Assembly (NCBI RefSeq): GCF_028583425.1
Contig: NC_072793.1
Location: 102,409,689-102,473,688, forward strand
Direction: 5' to 3'
Source of the DNA: Eublepharis macularius
Taxonomy: Eukaryota > Chordata > Lepidosauria > Squamata > Eublepharidae
DNA length: 64,000 bases
Shown: positions 25,501 through 37,500 of the stretch, piece by piece
Position numbering within the stretch: position 1 is the stretch's first letter
How the letters are laid out: every line of letters starts with the position of its first letter
Notes under the pieces: generated by a model
What the model was told of the DNA's origin: nothing
Databases searched by the model: none
What the model saw: the letters and a program-made list of their open reading frames with translations, nothing else
Program-made: the position numbers and the translations under genes

Positions 25501-28500
25501 GTGCATGCAGAGTGAGTTCAGACATTCAGACACGTTCCACTCCTCTTTTGAAACATTACCTGTATAACCTGAGGAGCTCACAGAAGTCCTTGTCAGCAAC
25601 AGGCGCTGGTATAATCTGCAGAAAAACACGTCTGAACTGTGGAGATCAGAAGTTCTGAAGCCCTGCATTGAATTCCCTTGCTAGAAAGCCTGGGAAGAAT
25701 TCTCAGTCCACTTGCATCCCATTCCATCCTGACTCTTTAGCACTACCTTTAACCCTGTTTGGCTCCTTGCACAGTACACATCTTACCCTTAGTGTGCACT
25801 GTATGGAGTGGCATTGCTTATCAGACAATAGTCCTGGAGCCTGGTAAGGACTGATACCTTGTCTTTACAGCACATATTTAACAAGACAGTATCTTTGAGC
25901 GAGGCCAGAGTACCTTCATACTTTTAGGAATTGGGAGTTGGCTGGGGAGGAGAATGGAGGCTTGTCCCTGACACTAAGGGACAGCTTCCCAGGAGGGAGA
26001 AAACTCTAGGGTGTCTGGCCCAGTGCTTCTCCCTCTGAACCTGAGGCCAAAGAAAACAGAAACTGGGAGTAGAAAAGTTCCTGGTAAGAAGGCATAACTT
26101 CAGGCTAATTTCAGCCTTTTCTCCTTGGTTTTCAAGTTAACTGGTTATATTGTTAAAACTCATTTTGTTGCAAAGCTTCTTAGTTTTGCTTGATTTAAGC
26201 AGATTTTTGCCTGTATCTTGCAGGGGAAAACAGCCCAGGTAAGTGCTTTCTGTCGCTTGCTTGCCTGGTTTCTTTCTGTAGTTTGCTCTTCTGTTCCTTT
26301 GAATGAAGTATGAGGACTAAATTAGGGCATGCCAACAAGAAATGCTCACTTGGAGGCTGCCATTCCAGATTTTAAGGTAACACAGCCTCTGGTTTAGTAT
26401 ATAAATATTATGTAATGCCTTTCATCTCTTTCAGAGTCCTGAAAATTAAAACTCTTCCAGTGTTTTTGCTATATCACTAAATACTAATGGCGTATGTATG
26501 TGTATTTTATACACATGCAGCACATTCATTTTTTTAGGCCTAGTTGTACTTAGTTTGGAAACCTTTCTTTTCCAAAGATATCATTGCATTTCCGGTGTAA
26601 GGGGTTCTTCCTCTGCCATCATTAAGCTAGTAAAAGTTGAAATTATGGGCACACACACACACACACACACACCCCGTCTTAGTTTCACTTGCCACTGGTA
26701 TGTTGGGAATGGGACAAAACATGTCACACTTAGGAATGGCCACTAGCAGATCCCAGTGGCAAGCCTCTGCCAGCCTTGGCTTGTGACATCTAAGTTTGCT
26801 GGAGGCAGACTGTTGGCAATAGCGACACCCTTGATAAAACAAGCACATTATGATTAAGCATAAATTAGGAACAATAAGGGATGCTTGTTAACATTAATCT
26901 TCAACGCTCCATCAAGTTTAATGAGCAAGCTCTGGCAAAAGGGAAAAGTAGCAACTAGGTTGTGTTGTGGCTTGCTTTACTCCAGATTGGTTTGCTACCC
27001 CTAATGCACGTGTTCCTGTTTGTGCAGTGCTGCTGTGTTCTTTTACCCCAAAGAAAGGTCAAGGAGTTGTTGGATTGTTGGAGGAGGAATGTTGTCTTAT
27101 ATGACCTTCACATGGCAAATTTCAAGGGACAAAGTATTAGGAATGGCTGAACTTGCCCACTCTTGTTGCCTTTAGACTAAGTGCTTTCATCCTAGTTTCA
27201 TTTGTCTGCAGTAGTTTGCTGCTCTTACAGTTTTGTACTATTCTTTCTGTGACAAATTGGTGCATACAAGAAAGTATATAAGAAGGCTAGAAACCATAGG
27301 AGCAATTAACAAAGCAATCCTATGCTGAGCATTCTCATTTAAACCTAGTGGACTTGGACTGGAGTAATTCCTCATAGGACTGCAATATACTCATTGATTC
27401 CAGTGTAGCAAAATGACACAGTCAACAGAGGTTGACCAGTTGCTGCACTCTGCTCATGAGAAATATTTGAATGCCAAAGCACTTTAGTACTTTGTTTTTC
27501 AGATTCAGAGGATGGTAGTTTTACAACAACAGTGTGCTTATATACCACTCTTCTAGACAAATTAGTGCCCCACTCAGAGTTGTGAACAAAGTCAGTGTTA
27601 TTATCCCCACAATACAGATGGGGCCAAGAGGAGTGGCTTACCCAAGGCCACTTGCAGAGTTCATGGCAGCAGTGAGATTTGAACCAGCAGAGTGCAGATT
27701 CGCAGCCCAGCCACTTAACCACTGTGCTACTTTCTCCATTCCTTAATATGATTCAAACATTGTTTAGAAACGGCTTGTGTAGAACTGCAAATTGGATTAA
27801 TTCAATTGAGTGACACCTGTACGTTCATGTTAGGTTTCAGAATGTGGTATCTAGTCAGGTGCTCTGTCCTAAACAAAGGCTTGGGGATCTCAATTGCTAA
27901 TCGTGTCTGGAGAAGGGGGCTCTGACTCAAAAGCTTTCACCCTGAAAATCGTTTTGGCCTCTAAGGTGTCCCTGGACTCAAATCCTGCTGTCCTAAATAA
28001 AACATTCAAAAATAGTTTGAGAATTAGAAAGAAATCAAGTCAAATCAAAAACAGTTATGAATTTGGAGGAAGTTAGAAACAGAAACAGAGATTTTAACAA
28101 ATTTATCAATGCAAGAATGTCAATTCTTTGCAATGTGATTGCAAAGAATTGCTGCTGTTTATATTAGGCTACCCTATTCATTCATATAGAACCACTCAGT
28201 ACATTATAGACTTTATCATACACCTGTAAGATCACACTAGTGCATGGATTCTGATCAGGAACCCAACTACAGGAGCACGTTAATCATACTTCATCTTCTC
28301 TTTTTGTATTTATTGCTTTTATTATTATTAATCTGAACTTGAATGTTTACCAAAGAGCAGTAGAGAAATTGCGGATGTCATATTTGGTCAAGTTCCAGGG
28401 GGCAGACTTAAACCTTGGGGATTTCTTGACTTTAAACATATAAGCTTGAATCTTATAACCAAATTCCATGTGCCACGAAGCATCCTTCCTCTTCCCCTTC

Positions 28501-31500
28501 GTTAGGGCTTCAGTGCATGACCCACTGAAAACCATAGGACTTGGGCAAAGTTTTAGGAGGCGAGCAAGCATGTTCCATGACAAAGACTATCTCGGGCAGA
28601 ACTTGGTCATAGGATTCAAGCTAGTATCTTGCATAATCACTATAGGCATTATGACTAAAAAATTTTTATCTTAGTTAAATTTTTAAGCCATTTTAATAAA
28701 AAATAAAGTCCATAAAATTCTATTTTAGTGTCACTATTTAATTTTACAGTATTTTGGATTTGATTAAATAAGTGTATCATTTCAGTCAGCAAGTGCCTTC
28801 TCCCTCATCATAACTGCATACTCTGTAGTTTCTGGTTTAAAATACACTGTAGGAGAAAGGACATTGTTTTTGCAGATTCTTGTTACAGAACGTGGAGGTA
28901 CTTTTGCTTCTTTGGAATTTCTTCAGATCATTTGACATTTGTATATTAGGCTTTCACAGAATAGCTGATGTCCTTAGGCAGAAACCAGTCCTTAAGAGGC
29001 CACCTGGTTGCTAACCTGAAGATGAAATAGGTGTGGAGGAAATACCATTTTTGGTAACAGATTTGCTGGTAAGTCTCTCTGTGCAGTAGAGTTTGAGGCA
29101 CTTATACGTGCCCCATGACTTGCTTCAACAAAATTACGCGCTGATCAGGGTCTTAGTGTTATGAAACAAGATACTCAGTGACTTGACCCAAACAGACTTT
29201 CCCGCTGCTTTACAGGATCAGTGACCGACAAGTGGTTTAGGTTCCCATAGTGTAGTAGCTTTACTTATTAAGCAGTTTTTAAGTCACAAAGTTGATTATT
29301 GAATTGTGAAGTGCCAGTCTAAGATACCAGACTCTGGCCCAATTCACACATTACCCAGAAGATGGGCTCCAATGTTTCCATTGTAAAGTTGTCCATACCT
29401 TGGTGTAACAGTGAAAGGACATTAACATTTCTGAAAGTACACAGTGAACATGCCTCCTTTATACTTTTCTGTGCCTCGTGCCTCATTGTCTTCCTCTACA
29501 TTTGCTGTCATTCTGTTCCCTGAGTGTTCCTGTTTTAAGGAAAAGGAGTTCTGTAGCATTCTGTCTAGTGTGTAAACACCTTCAGCCCATTTAACTAGTC
29601 CGTATGAACTCCAAAAAAGTTCTGGCATCGGTGCATAAAGCTGTTTTATAGTCCTGCGGATAGAGGCCAAGTTTTGCAAAAACCTTGAGGTATTTCACAG
29701 CCTGTCCCTGTCCCTTTGAACTCTTTCTGTATCGAAGCAAATCTTTCTAGGAGAGTTTAGCATAGAGCTAACCTTGTTGCCATTTTTGTTCCCATATGCT
29801 CCAAGGATCTTCATTCTCTGGCCTCCAGCAATGAGATGGTAGGCCCTGTTCCTCAAAGCCTCTACGTTTGCCTTCACTTTTTTGGTACTAAATCCCAAGA
29901 CAACCCTACATTTGTGAGAGAGTAATGTGTGCATCTGTTGGTTCCAGTTGGGCATTGATTTGCTGATCCAGTTTCTCCTCTTCACATATATCCCCAGGAC
30001 TCAGACTTCCAGGATCTGCCTTACACTAAGATGGTAGGCTGGGCCCTTGTGTTAATCTCCCCACCTTCCAGGGCTGTGTTTCCTTTTGGAGCTTTTACTA
30101 TTATAAGTGGCAACTTTGACTCAAAGATCCAAACCTCTCCTAAAGAAGAGAGTATTGCCACTTGGAAGAAGTCACTTGACCTCTTGTTCTTTAATTGTAG
30201 CCTCCATACCTGGTTCAAATAATAGTTTCCTGCCACTTGACTCAGAGATACCTAGAGGAGCAGTCAAGATTGTGAGTTGGAAAGTCCAAATCTCATCTCA
30301 GCTTTGTGCAAGCCACTCTCTTCCTGTCCCATGCAAGATGGAAAGATTACTGAGCCAATAAACACAGTAAACACTCTAAAGAGCCCTGTTAATGTTTAGT
30401 ATTGCTGTTGCTGTTCCTTGGAAGACTCATTAAAAATGGATATTGGCTTTTGTTAAGGAACCCATGGGACTTTATAGTCGGGTTGCTTGTGTCTCACCTG
30501 GCTCTGCCCTTCTGATCTATTTTAAGAGAGGGCGTGTTGAGGTGAGGGTGAGGCAGTCTCTTTAGCATCTGTTATTGTTCTGAATTTAAGAATCCTGTTC
30601 AGATTGCACTTTGAGTTACAAACCAAGTTAATTGATTCTTTAGTCACTCTAGACTCTGTTTATACTGTAAAGTGAACGTTGTGGCTAAAATTTGAGATCG
30701 TGTTGACTGTTATGTTATTGGTACAAATGACTTTTCTCTCTGTGTTTTTATATATAAATTGAGCTATTATTTCCTAAAGAAATGAGTTGGAGTCAAAATG
30801 TGGAAGAATCTGCCATTCACAGAAGCCCAATAAGACCGGTTAAGGCCCATTAAGTATTGAGGAAGCCATTTATGCTGTTCGTTGTGCAACCTGCAAATGT
30901 AGATAAAGCTATTAAATACCAGCATCTTTTGTGAACTATTTCTCTTCCCAGGGTCCTCAACCAATGAAAGAATTTGGCTGCACATTTGGTTGGGTTTTTT
31001 CAAATGTTGACTTTTGTAACAGTCAACAGTAAAAGTCATTGTATGCTTTACATTGAAAAATTACAACATCCTCTTCATACATAATACAAAATTTATAACA
31101 AAACTTGAAATTATTTGGCAGCATTTCCCCATGGTTGCATGCAATTGGTGTCGCTGAAATTAGCACACGGAAGTGACTGAAGCCACAGTCTCCAAGCCTA
31201 GCTAGGATATGAAAAACTGAATGGTTATCAGAGTTGTGGTAGACTACATTGTAGAAATGTGGGTCCAGAATTAACTGACATCACTGCCTGGTGTAATAAA
31301 ACAGCCACGCCATTCCTGTATGTATTGTGGATGTCAGTGATACATCATCATCATGCCTTTTTCCTGAGATCCAAGGCAGATTACACACTGCAAGAAACAA
31401 AAAATAATCAATAGCTAGGATATTTACTGAGCAAAATACAGTATGATCAACAGGACATTGAATGAAAAACAGATGCAGTAAGGTGTGGTAGCAGTAAATT

Positions 31501-34500
31501 TGAATACAAGCGTAAAGCTGAACATATGAAAACTTTCTGAAACAAAGCATAATTAACATGACATCTTTAGCAACATCAAACCACTGTATTCTACTGTGAT
31601 ACTTACAGTGCCATCCTAAGCAGAGTTACACTTTTCTAAGCCCATTAGCTTCAGTTGGCTTGGAATGGTATAACTCTGCTGAGGATGTCACTGACTTATT
31701 TAAAGCCCAGGCCAGGATGTTTGAAAGCTTTCAGATGATTCTTGTTTCAGTCACAGTGTGACTCTGTTTCCCTATATTCTGTGTGACAGATGGTAGTGGG
31801 CTGTTGCTGCTGCCCATCAACGATTGAATACCCTCACCTTGAGGAGGTAGGCTGTGTTGCCCGCATTACATTTTCAGTTCCTTCTGGAGGATTCTTTCTC
31901 TTTATTCCCAGTTTGGTCATATCCTTTTTCATTTTGTCTCTAAAGAAACAAACAAACCCCACCAACAAATCAAAAGTTTAACTTGTTTTTATGTTAATTG
32001 AGTGAATAAAAATATTTTCTAAACTGCCTTGAGAAGAATGTGAAGGATAGGTGACCCTGTAGATTACGTTAATTTCATTAGAAAGAATCCAGTTCCCTGC
32101 CTTCCTTTTTGAAGTGAATTTGGTGGTGAGTGGACTTGTCAGATAGCTACTTAGGTCCTTTTCGCACTGGGACTTTAAAGCGTTTCAGTATCTGTTCTGC
32201 TTTCCATATTTGCAGGAGTTCCACACTTGCAAGGTAATCATGGGATGGAGTACCAATGTTTGTCCATGGTATCCCCAATTTTTCCCGTGTGGACATACCA
32301 CGAGGTTATTTTGAAACCGTTGCCAAGTTACGTCTGGCCCGATTAATGTCAGCGCAAACTCTATGCTCCCCTTCTGCTTCTCTTCTCCCCACCCCTCTCC
32401 TTTTCCTGGGGAGCTGATTGGTCTGTGCAGAATTAACCACTCCCACCCTCCTCAGCTCTCTGAAGATCTTTTCCTCCATTTTAATCAGTAAAGCGAGGTA
32501 AGGATCATAAGGCTGCTTCTCCATTGGCTTCCTTCCTCATGGGTATGCAAGCACTCTTTTTTTCTTTCAAAGTCAGAATGATTCCTAACATTACTACTTA
32601 TTCCCTGCCGGCTTTTAAAGCCAGGAAAGGGCTGCTTTTCCCTTCCTCCCTTGGAGTACGCACACACTCTTTTTTTTTCCCCAAAGGCAAGAATGGGTTG
32701 TAACATGGTACAAAGTTACTGCACATTCCTCCTGGCTTTAAAAGCCAGGAAAGGATTACATGGCTGCTTTTCCCTCCCTCCCAGGCACGTTTCGGGCTTT
32801 GCCAAAGAGAAGAAAACCCTAAGCCTTTTGCACAGCCCTTTGGAAACAAAGCGGCAGGAAGGCTGCCCTGAAGGGATGAAGCAGCAGCATTTTAACCCTT
32901 TCCTGGCTTGGCTTTAAAAAAAATAAATGAGAGTAGAACAAGCATGAAAAGTACATGATTTCCCCCCAGAAAATACGGGGGTGGGGAGGGGAGATGGGTT
33001 CCAACATTGCGATGTTACTACGCATGCTCAAGAGTTTTTTTTTTAAAAAGCGTGACATGAATTTCAAAGCCCCGAAAGCCGAAAACTGCGCTGAGGCTTC
33101 AAAGCCTGTCTAAAATGAAAAACAAATTGAAATTGCCTTGGACAGTATGGAATGTGGGAGAGCCATGCCGAAGCCATTGCAATCACGGCGAATGCTCATA
33201 AATGGCGGTTTAAACCATAAGTGCGAAAAGGGCCTTAATCTAGATGGTCACTAGCTGTATAGCTGTTTCCCTCCATTTTGAGGGTTTGCTTTTTGGAACT
33301 TTCCTTGTAAGCCACAGTATAAAATGTTTAAATATGTTAGTGTGGTAAGACCCAGCTTTTTGAAAGTGACTCCATCATTAACTTTACACTGTAATATGCC
33401 AGGCAGATATCAAACTCAGATAAATATACAACAGGATGTTCTTTTGATCAATGTAATGACATTTCTGCCACAGGCATTTAAATATCTAAAGCATCTTTAT
33501 AAATGTTAAGAATAATTCATTTTTTAATTTGAAGAACATGGCAATGCTCTGTAGTATTCAGCTAAAGAATTGGGAAACCCAGATTTCTAATTGCTGCCTC
33601 ATGGTAATGAATCTAGTGAGGTCCTTTAAGGAATTCCTGTTAGGGCAGCTGTGTAGTAAAGATTCAGGAGTGAATGATTAGCATGCGGAACTGAGAAGAA
33701 AAAGTGAAAAGCAACATCACTTCCTTTTTTGAAACAACCCTGTAGCAACTTTCTGGGGGTTTCCCCCCAGAAGTCCTTGATGCTTGTGAAGCTACTTGTA
33801 AGAACATGAATGTACATGATTAATTTTTGAGGATTTTTCTTAGTAGGAAAAGCCCTATGTTTTTTTGATGAATGCATTGTCTGAATGCCAGCCTGAGGTG
33901 ATGCCTAAGACAAGACTCGCCTGTGAAAAGAGGGTCTGTGGAGAGTGTGCTGGGATGGTCACAGACAAAGAGAATTGCTTATCAGCAGCAAAAACTAGAA
34001 GATGACAAACACCAAACCACAACAACACAAGTAAACACTAAGAAATGACACTTGCCTTAAAACCTGGCAGGTGCTAGGTCAGGCTGACAGCCCTGAAGCA
34101 GACATCAGCATGGAGAAGAAGAGAAGGCAGCAGGGTAGAGCAACCCTCTTCCCTCTGGTCTGAAACGAACCCCAAATTGAGCGGAGAGCATCCAAGTGCA
34201 GGTGATCTGGGAATGTCCAGAAGGACTTTGCGTAGTCCAGGAGGTGGCTTTTACCACTTGTATCCCCACAGGGTGGAGTTCAGGTTATTCAATTACCATG
34301 TAATACAAATGTGTGAGTAGTCCAAATAAGTTTTGTGTAGTCTGTACATGACTATTTAAATCCTTCTGACTGTAGTATGAAAACTTACGTTTAGCTTATT
34401 TACAACCACGCCTTTCTCACTGACAGCCAAGGTGGGATTGCGTAGCATAAAACCATGTCGTCAAACAGCATGAGACATCCAACAAACAATGCCATAGGAC

Positions 34501-37500
34501 TAGGATCACAAAATTTAGAAACAATGCAAAGAATAGCAGACATGATATGTCTTAAACAATTCAAAAAATAGAACCAGAAAAGTAGAAAATGCCGCAAATA
34601 AATGCAAAATAAGCAGGACTGCTTGAGAAAAAACTTTGGCCTCCAGAGTATCTTCAAGCAGATTGGGGTAAGCTAGTGAGGCACCCTGGAATGTTTGGTC
34701 TCTATAACTCTGTTAAGTGCTGAGAATGATGAGCCGGCCTAGAAGGCACAAACGGCTGGCAGAGGCTAGTTTCTTTTTGTTCCTTGGAAACCACACCATG
34801 GTGTGTTTGTTTTTAATCGCTGAGAACTGTTATTGCTTAGCGTGCTAAATAAGATCAGGGTTAGAGCTCTCTATAGTCATGTAACAGTTGAGGTCCCTGC
34901 TTCAGCTCTGCACAGGCAAAAGTCTCCTTGTGGCTGGCACAGAAGTTCCATGCAAAGAGCCTTAGCGGGGCAGGAAGACGCCAGGCACGTTGTCCTTTTG
35001 TATTGCTTCTCAGGCCTTCAGAGTAGGCTCACAGCACCTAAATGGCACGGCCTTTTGCTTGCCACTAGATGTTGAAAAGTCTGCACTGCATGCTTTTCAA
35101 AGGGTGCTATATGATATCTACTGCAATACATCTCCCTCCCTCCCTTGGAGCAGTTGTAGGAGGGGGTGGGACCATGAAGTAAAACTATAGCTACAACTTT
35201 GCTGTGCAAGATAAACAATTTTAAACGTTTTTTCTGGGTTTTCCATTTCTTGGCCTTTCTAATTGTGCCTATTGTGTATTCTTCTCTATACTAGATCCTT
35301 TTGTCTTCTGCTTTTGATAAGTGCCAAGGTATATTTGGGAGGAACTCGGATTTGATTAGCAGTATAGAAACGCAACTCTTTTTCATTAATAACTATTCAA
35401 GACTGCTTCAGATTTTGAGTCCATAAACCACAGTGAAACTGAAATGAAATTCTGATATCTCAAACAAGAAATGAAAATGCAGATTTTTCTGTACAATGGA
35501 AAGTGATAATTGTGCTGCTTGGCAAAAAGTAAACCCTAATACCTGCTCCATTATCAAGAATGAAAGCAAGGTATTGATGGTTGTTCAATGAGGCGTGTGA
35601 CCTATTTCTTGCTCCTCAACAAAGCATGAAGCTCATAGTTAATTATTCCCCCCAATGAAGTTCTGTGACGTCTTATAAGGCTGCTTTTCTGCTGAGTTAT
35701 TGTAGAAAGAAAAATGTGTTTTAATCTGTTTTCACTCTGTTTTAGGATGCAACATTTAGTATAACATGTTTCATAAATATTCAGAGAGCATAGACAAGGA
35801 AGCATCCACTTATGCACCCCTCATTAACTTGTCTGATAAAAAAGTTAGGATATATAGAGAGGCATGTGGTACTTTGGGATAAAGATCAAAAAACAGATTT
35901 TCCAATTTTGTTCGCATCTGTTGCTGGTGTCCAAAGTGTACTTCATGAAAACAAACCTGACATTATTTTTCTGCCAGACTTTGAAGGTTTAGCTTTCAAC
36001 AGTGCCTATGGCTGAGATTTTATAAAGCAAATCCTCATTTCATCTACAGTAGGGAAAACATAGCCCAATCCTTTATTGCAAAGCTGTCTCAGGCTAGGAA
36101 GTCAGATGCTTGGCTCTTGCTACAAGTGCTGGAAAGCAGCTCACCTCCTTATTCTAGCATTGTGAGCGGATTCTGTCCCCCTCCCTTAGGGCATCAGCAG
36201 TCACTGGTGGTAGTAATAATAAGTGCACTTATATACCACTCTTCTAGAAAGATTGGTGCCCCACTCAAACCAGTAAGCAAAGTCAATGTTATTATGATCC
36301 CCACAATACAGCTGGGGGCTAGGGCTGGGAGAAGTGACTTACCCAAGGCCACCTGCTGAGCTCATGGCAGTAGTGGGATCCAAACATTTTTAAAATTTGT
36401 ATTAGGTTGCTGGGTTTTTTTGTAATTTTATTGGATATATTATATTTTTGCATTGGTTTTTAACTGTTGTGATTGTTATGAACCGCTTCAAGATCTTAAT
36501 GGAAGAGAAGTGGTATAAAAATTGAATAAATAAAATTAATAAATAAAAATAAATAAATAAACCAGCAGAGTGCTGATTCACAGACCAGCCACTTACCCAC
36601 TGTGCTACAGCAGCTGCAGTGTTAATGGTTGGAGAAATCTGCTGTCCCATGCAAGGCCCTTTTCAAAGTGGACAAGTTATTGAGAGGCAAGCAGATCTGG
36701 CATTGCCATTGACCCTGTGGGAAAACTAGATCCACTGTGGCTAAATGTGGTGCCTTCCATGGAAATAGTTTCAAGTGAGTAGCCATGTTGGTCTGCAGTA
36801 GAACCCCGAGATTTGAGTCCAGTAGCACCTTAAAGACCAATATCCGATGAAGGAAACTTTGCCGTTCTTCCCCCATCCTGGACTTCCGGACCCCCCAGAT
36901 CTTATTGGTCTTTACAGTGATACTGGACTTGAATCTTGCTGTTCTACTGCAGACCAACATGGCTACTCACCTGAAACTAGATCCACTGAACGCAGTAGAT
37001 GGCTTTTAAAAAGGATTAGACACATTTGTGAAAGGATAATAAAATGAAATCTTTGTCTTAGTTTAAAACATTTACAATTTGTAATCTAATCATAGTATTA
37101 ATACTTGCATTTATTTAAATGTGGGTCACAACAACAAGTAGCTGCACAGAAATTATCAAAGTGGGGCTCTGCCAAACAGCTTAAGATCTAATAACAAAGA
37201 TAACACAAGAGAGAGAGAGAGAGCCAAATTAGTAGTAAACATTGAGGGGTAATTATCATACATTGAATTTGCTGTTTATAAAGGCTAAGCAGTTTTACAT
37301 AGTTTGTTCTTACAATTGGCTTTTAAGCATCAATCTGAAAATTTAGAAGTTCCCCCCTTATGTTTATTTTTAGCCTTGATTGTAAAAACTGACAAATGTA
37401 GATTAATCATTCTCCAAATGAGGAAAGACAAAGTTAGGCAGGGAATTGCTATAGTCACAGTCCTGAAACCAGCAGTTAAGATGGCCTCATTATATGTAAA

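Noticed and set aside
32485..32849. Overlapping minus-strand frames with repeated peptide motifs
   Set aside because: The repetition comes from the tandem DNA repeat inside the Harbinger-like element; there is no transposase signature.
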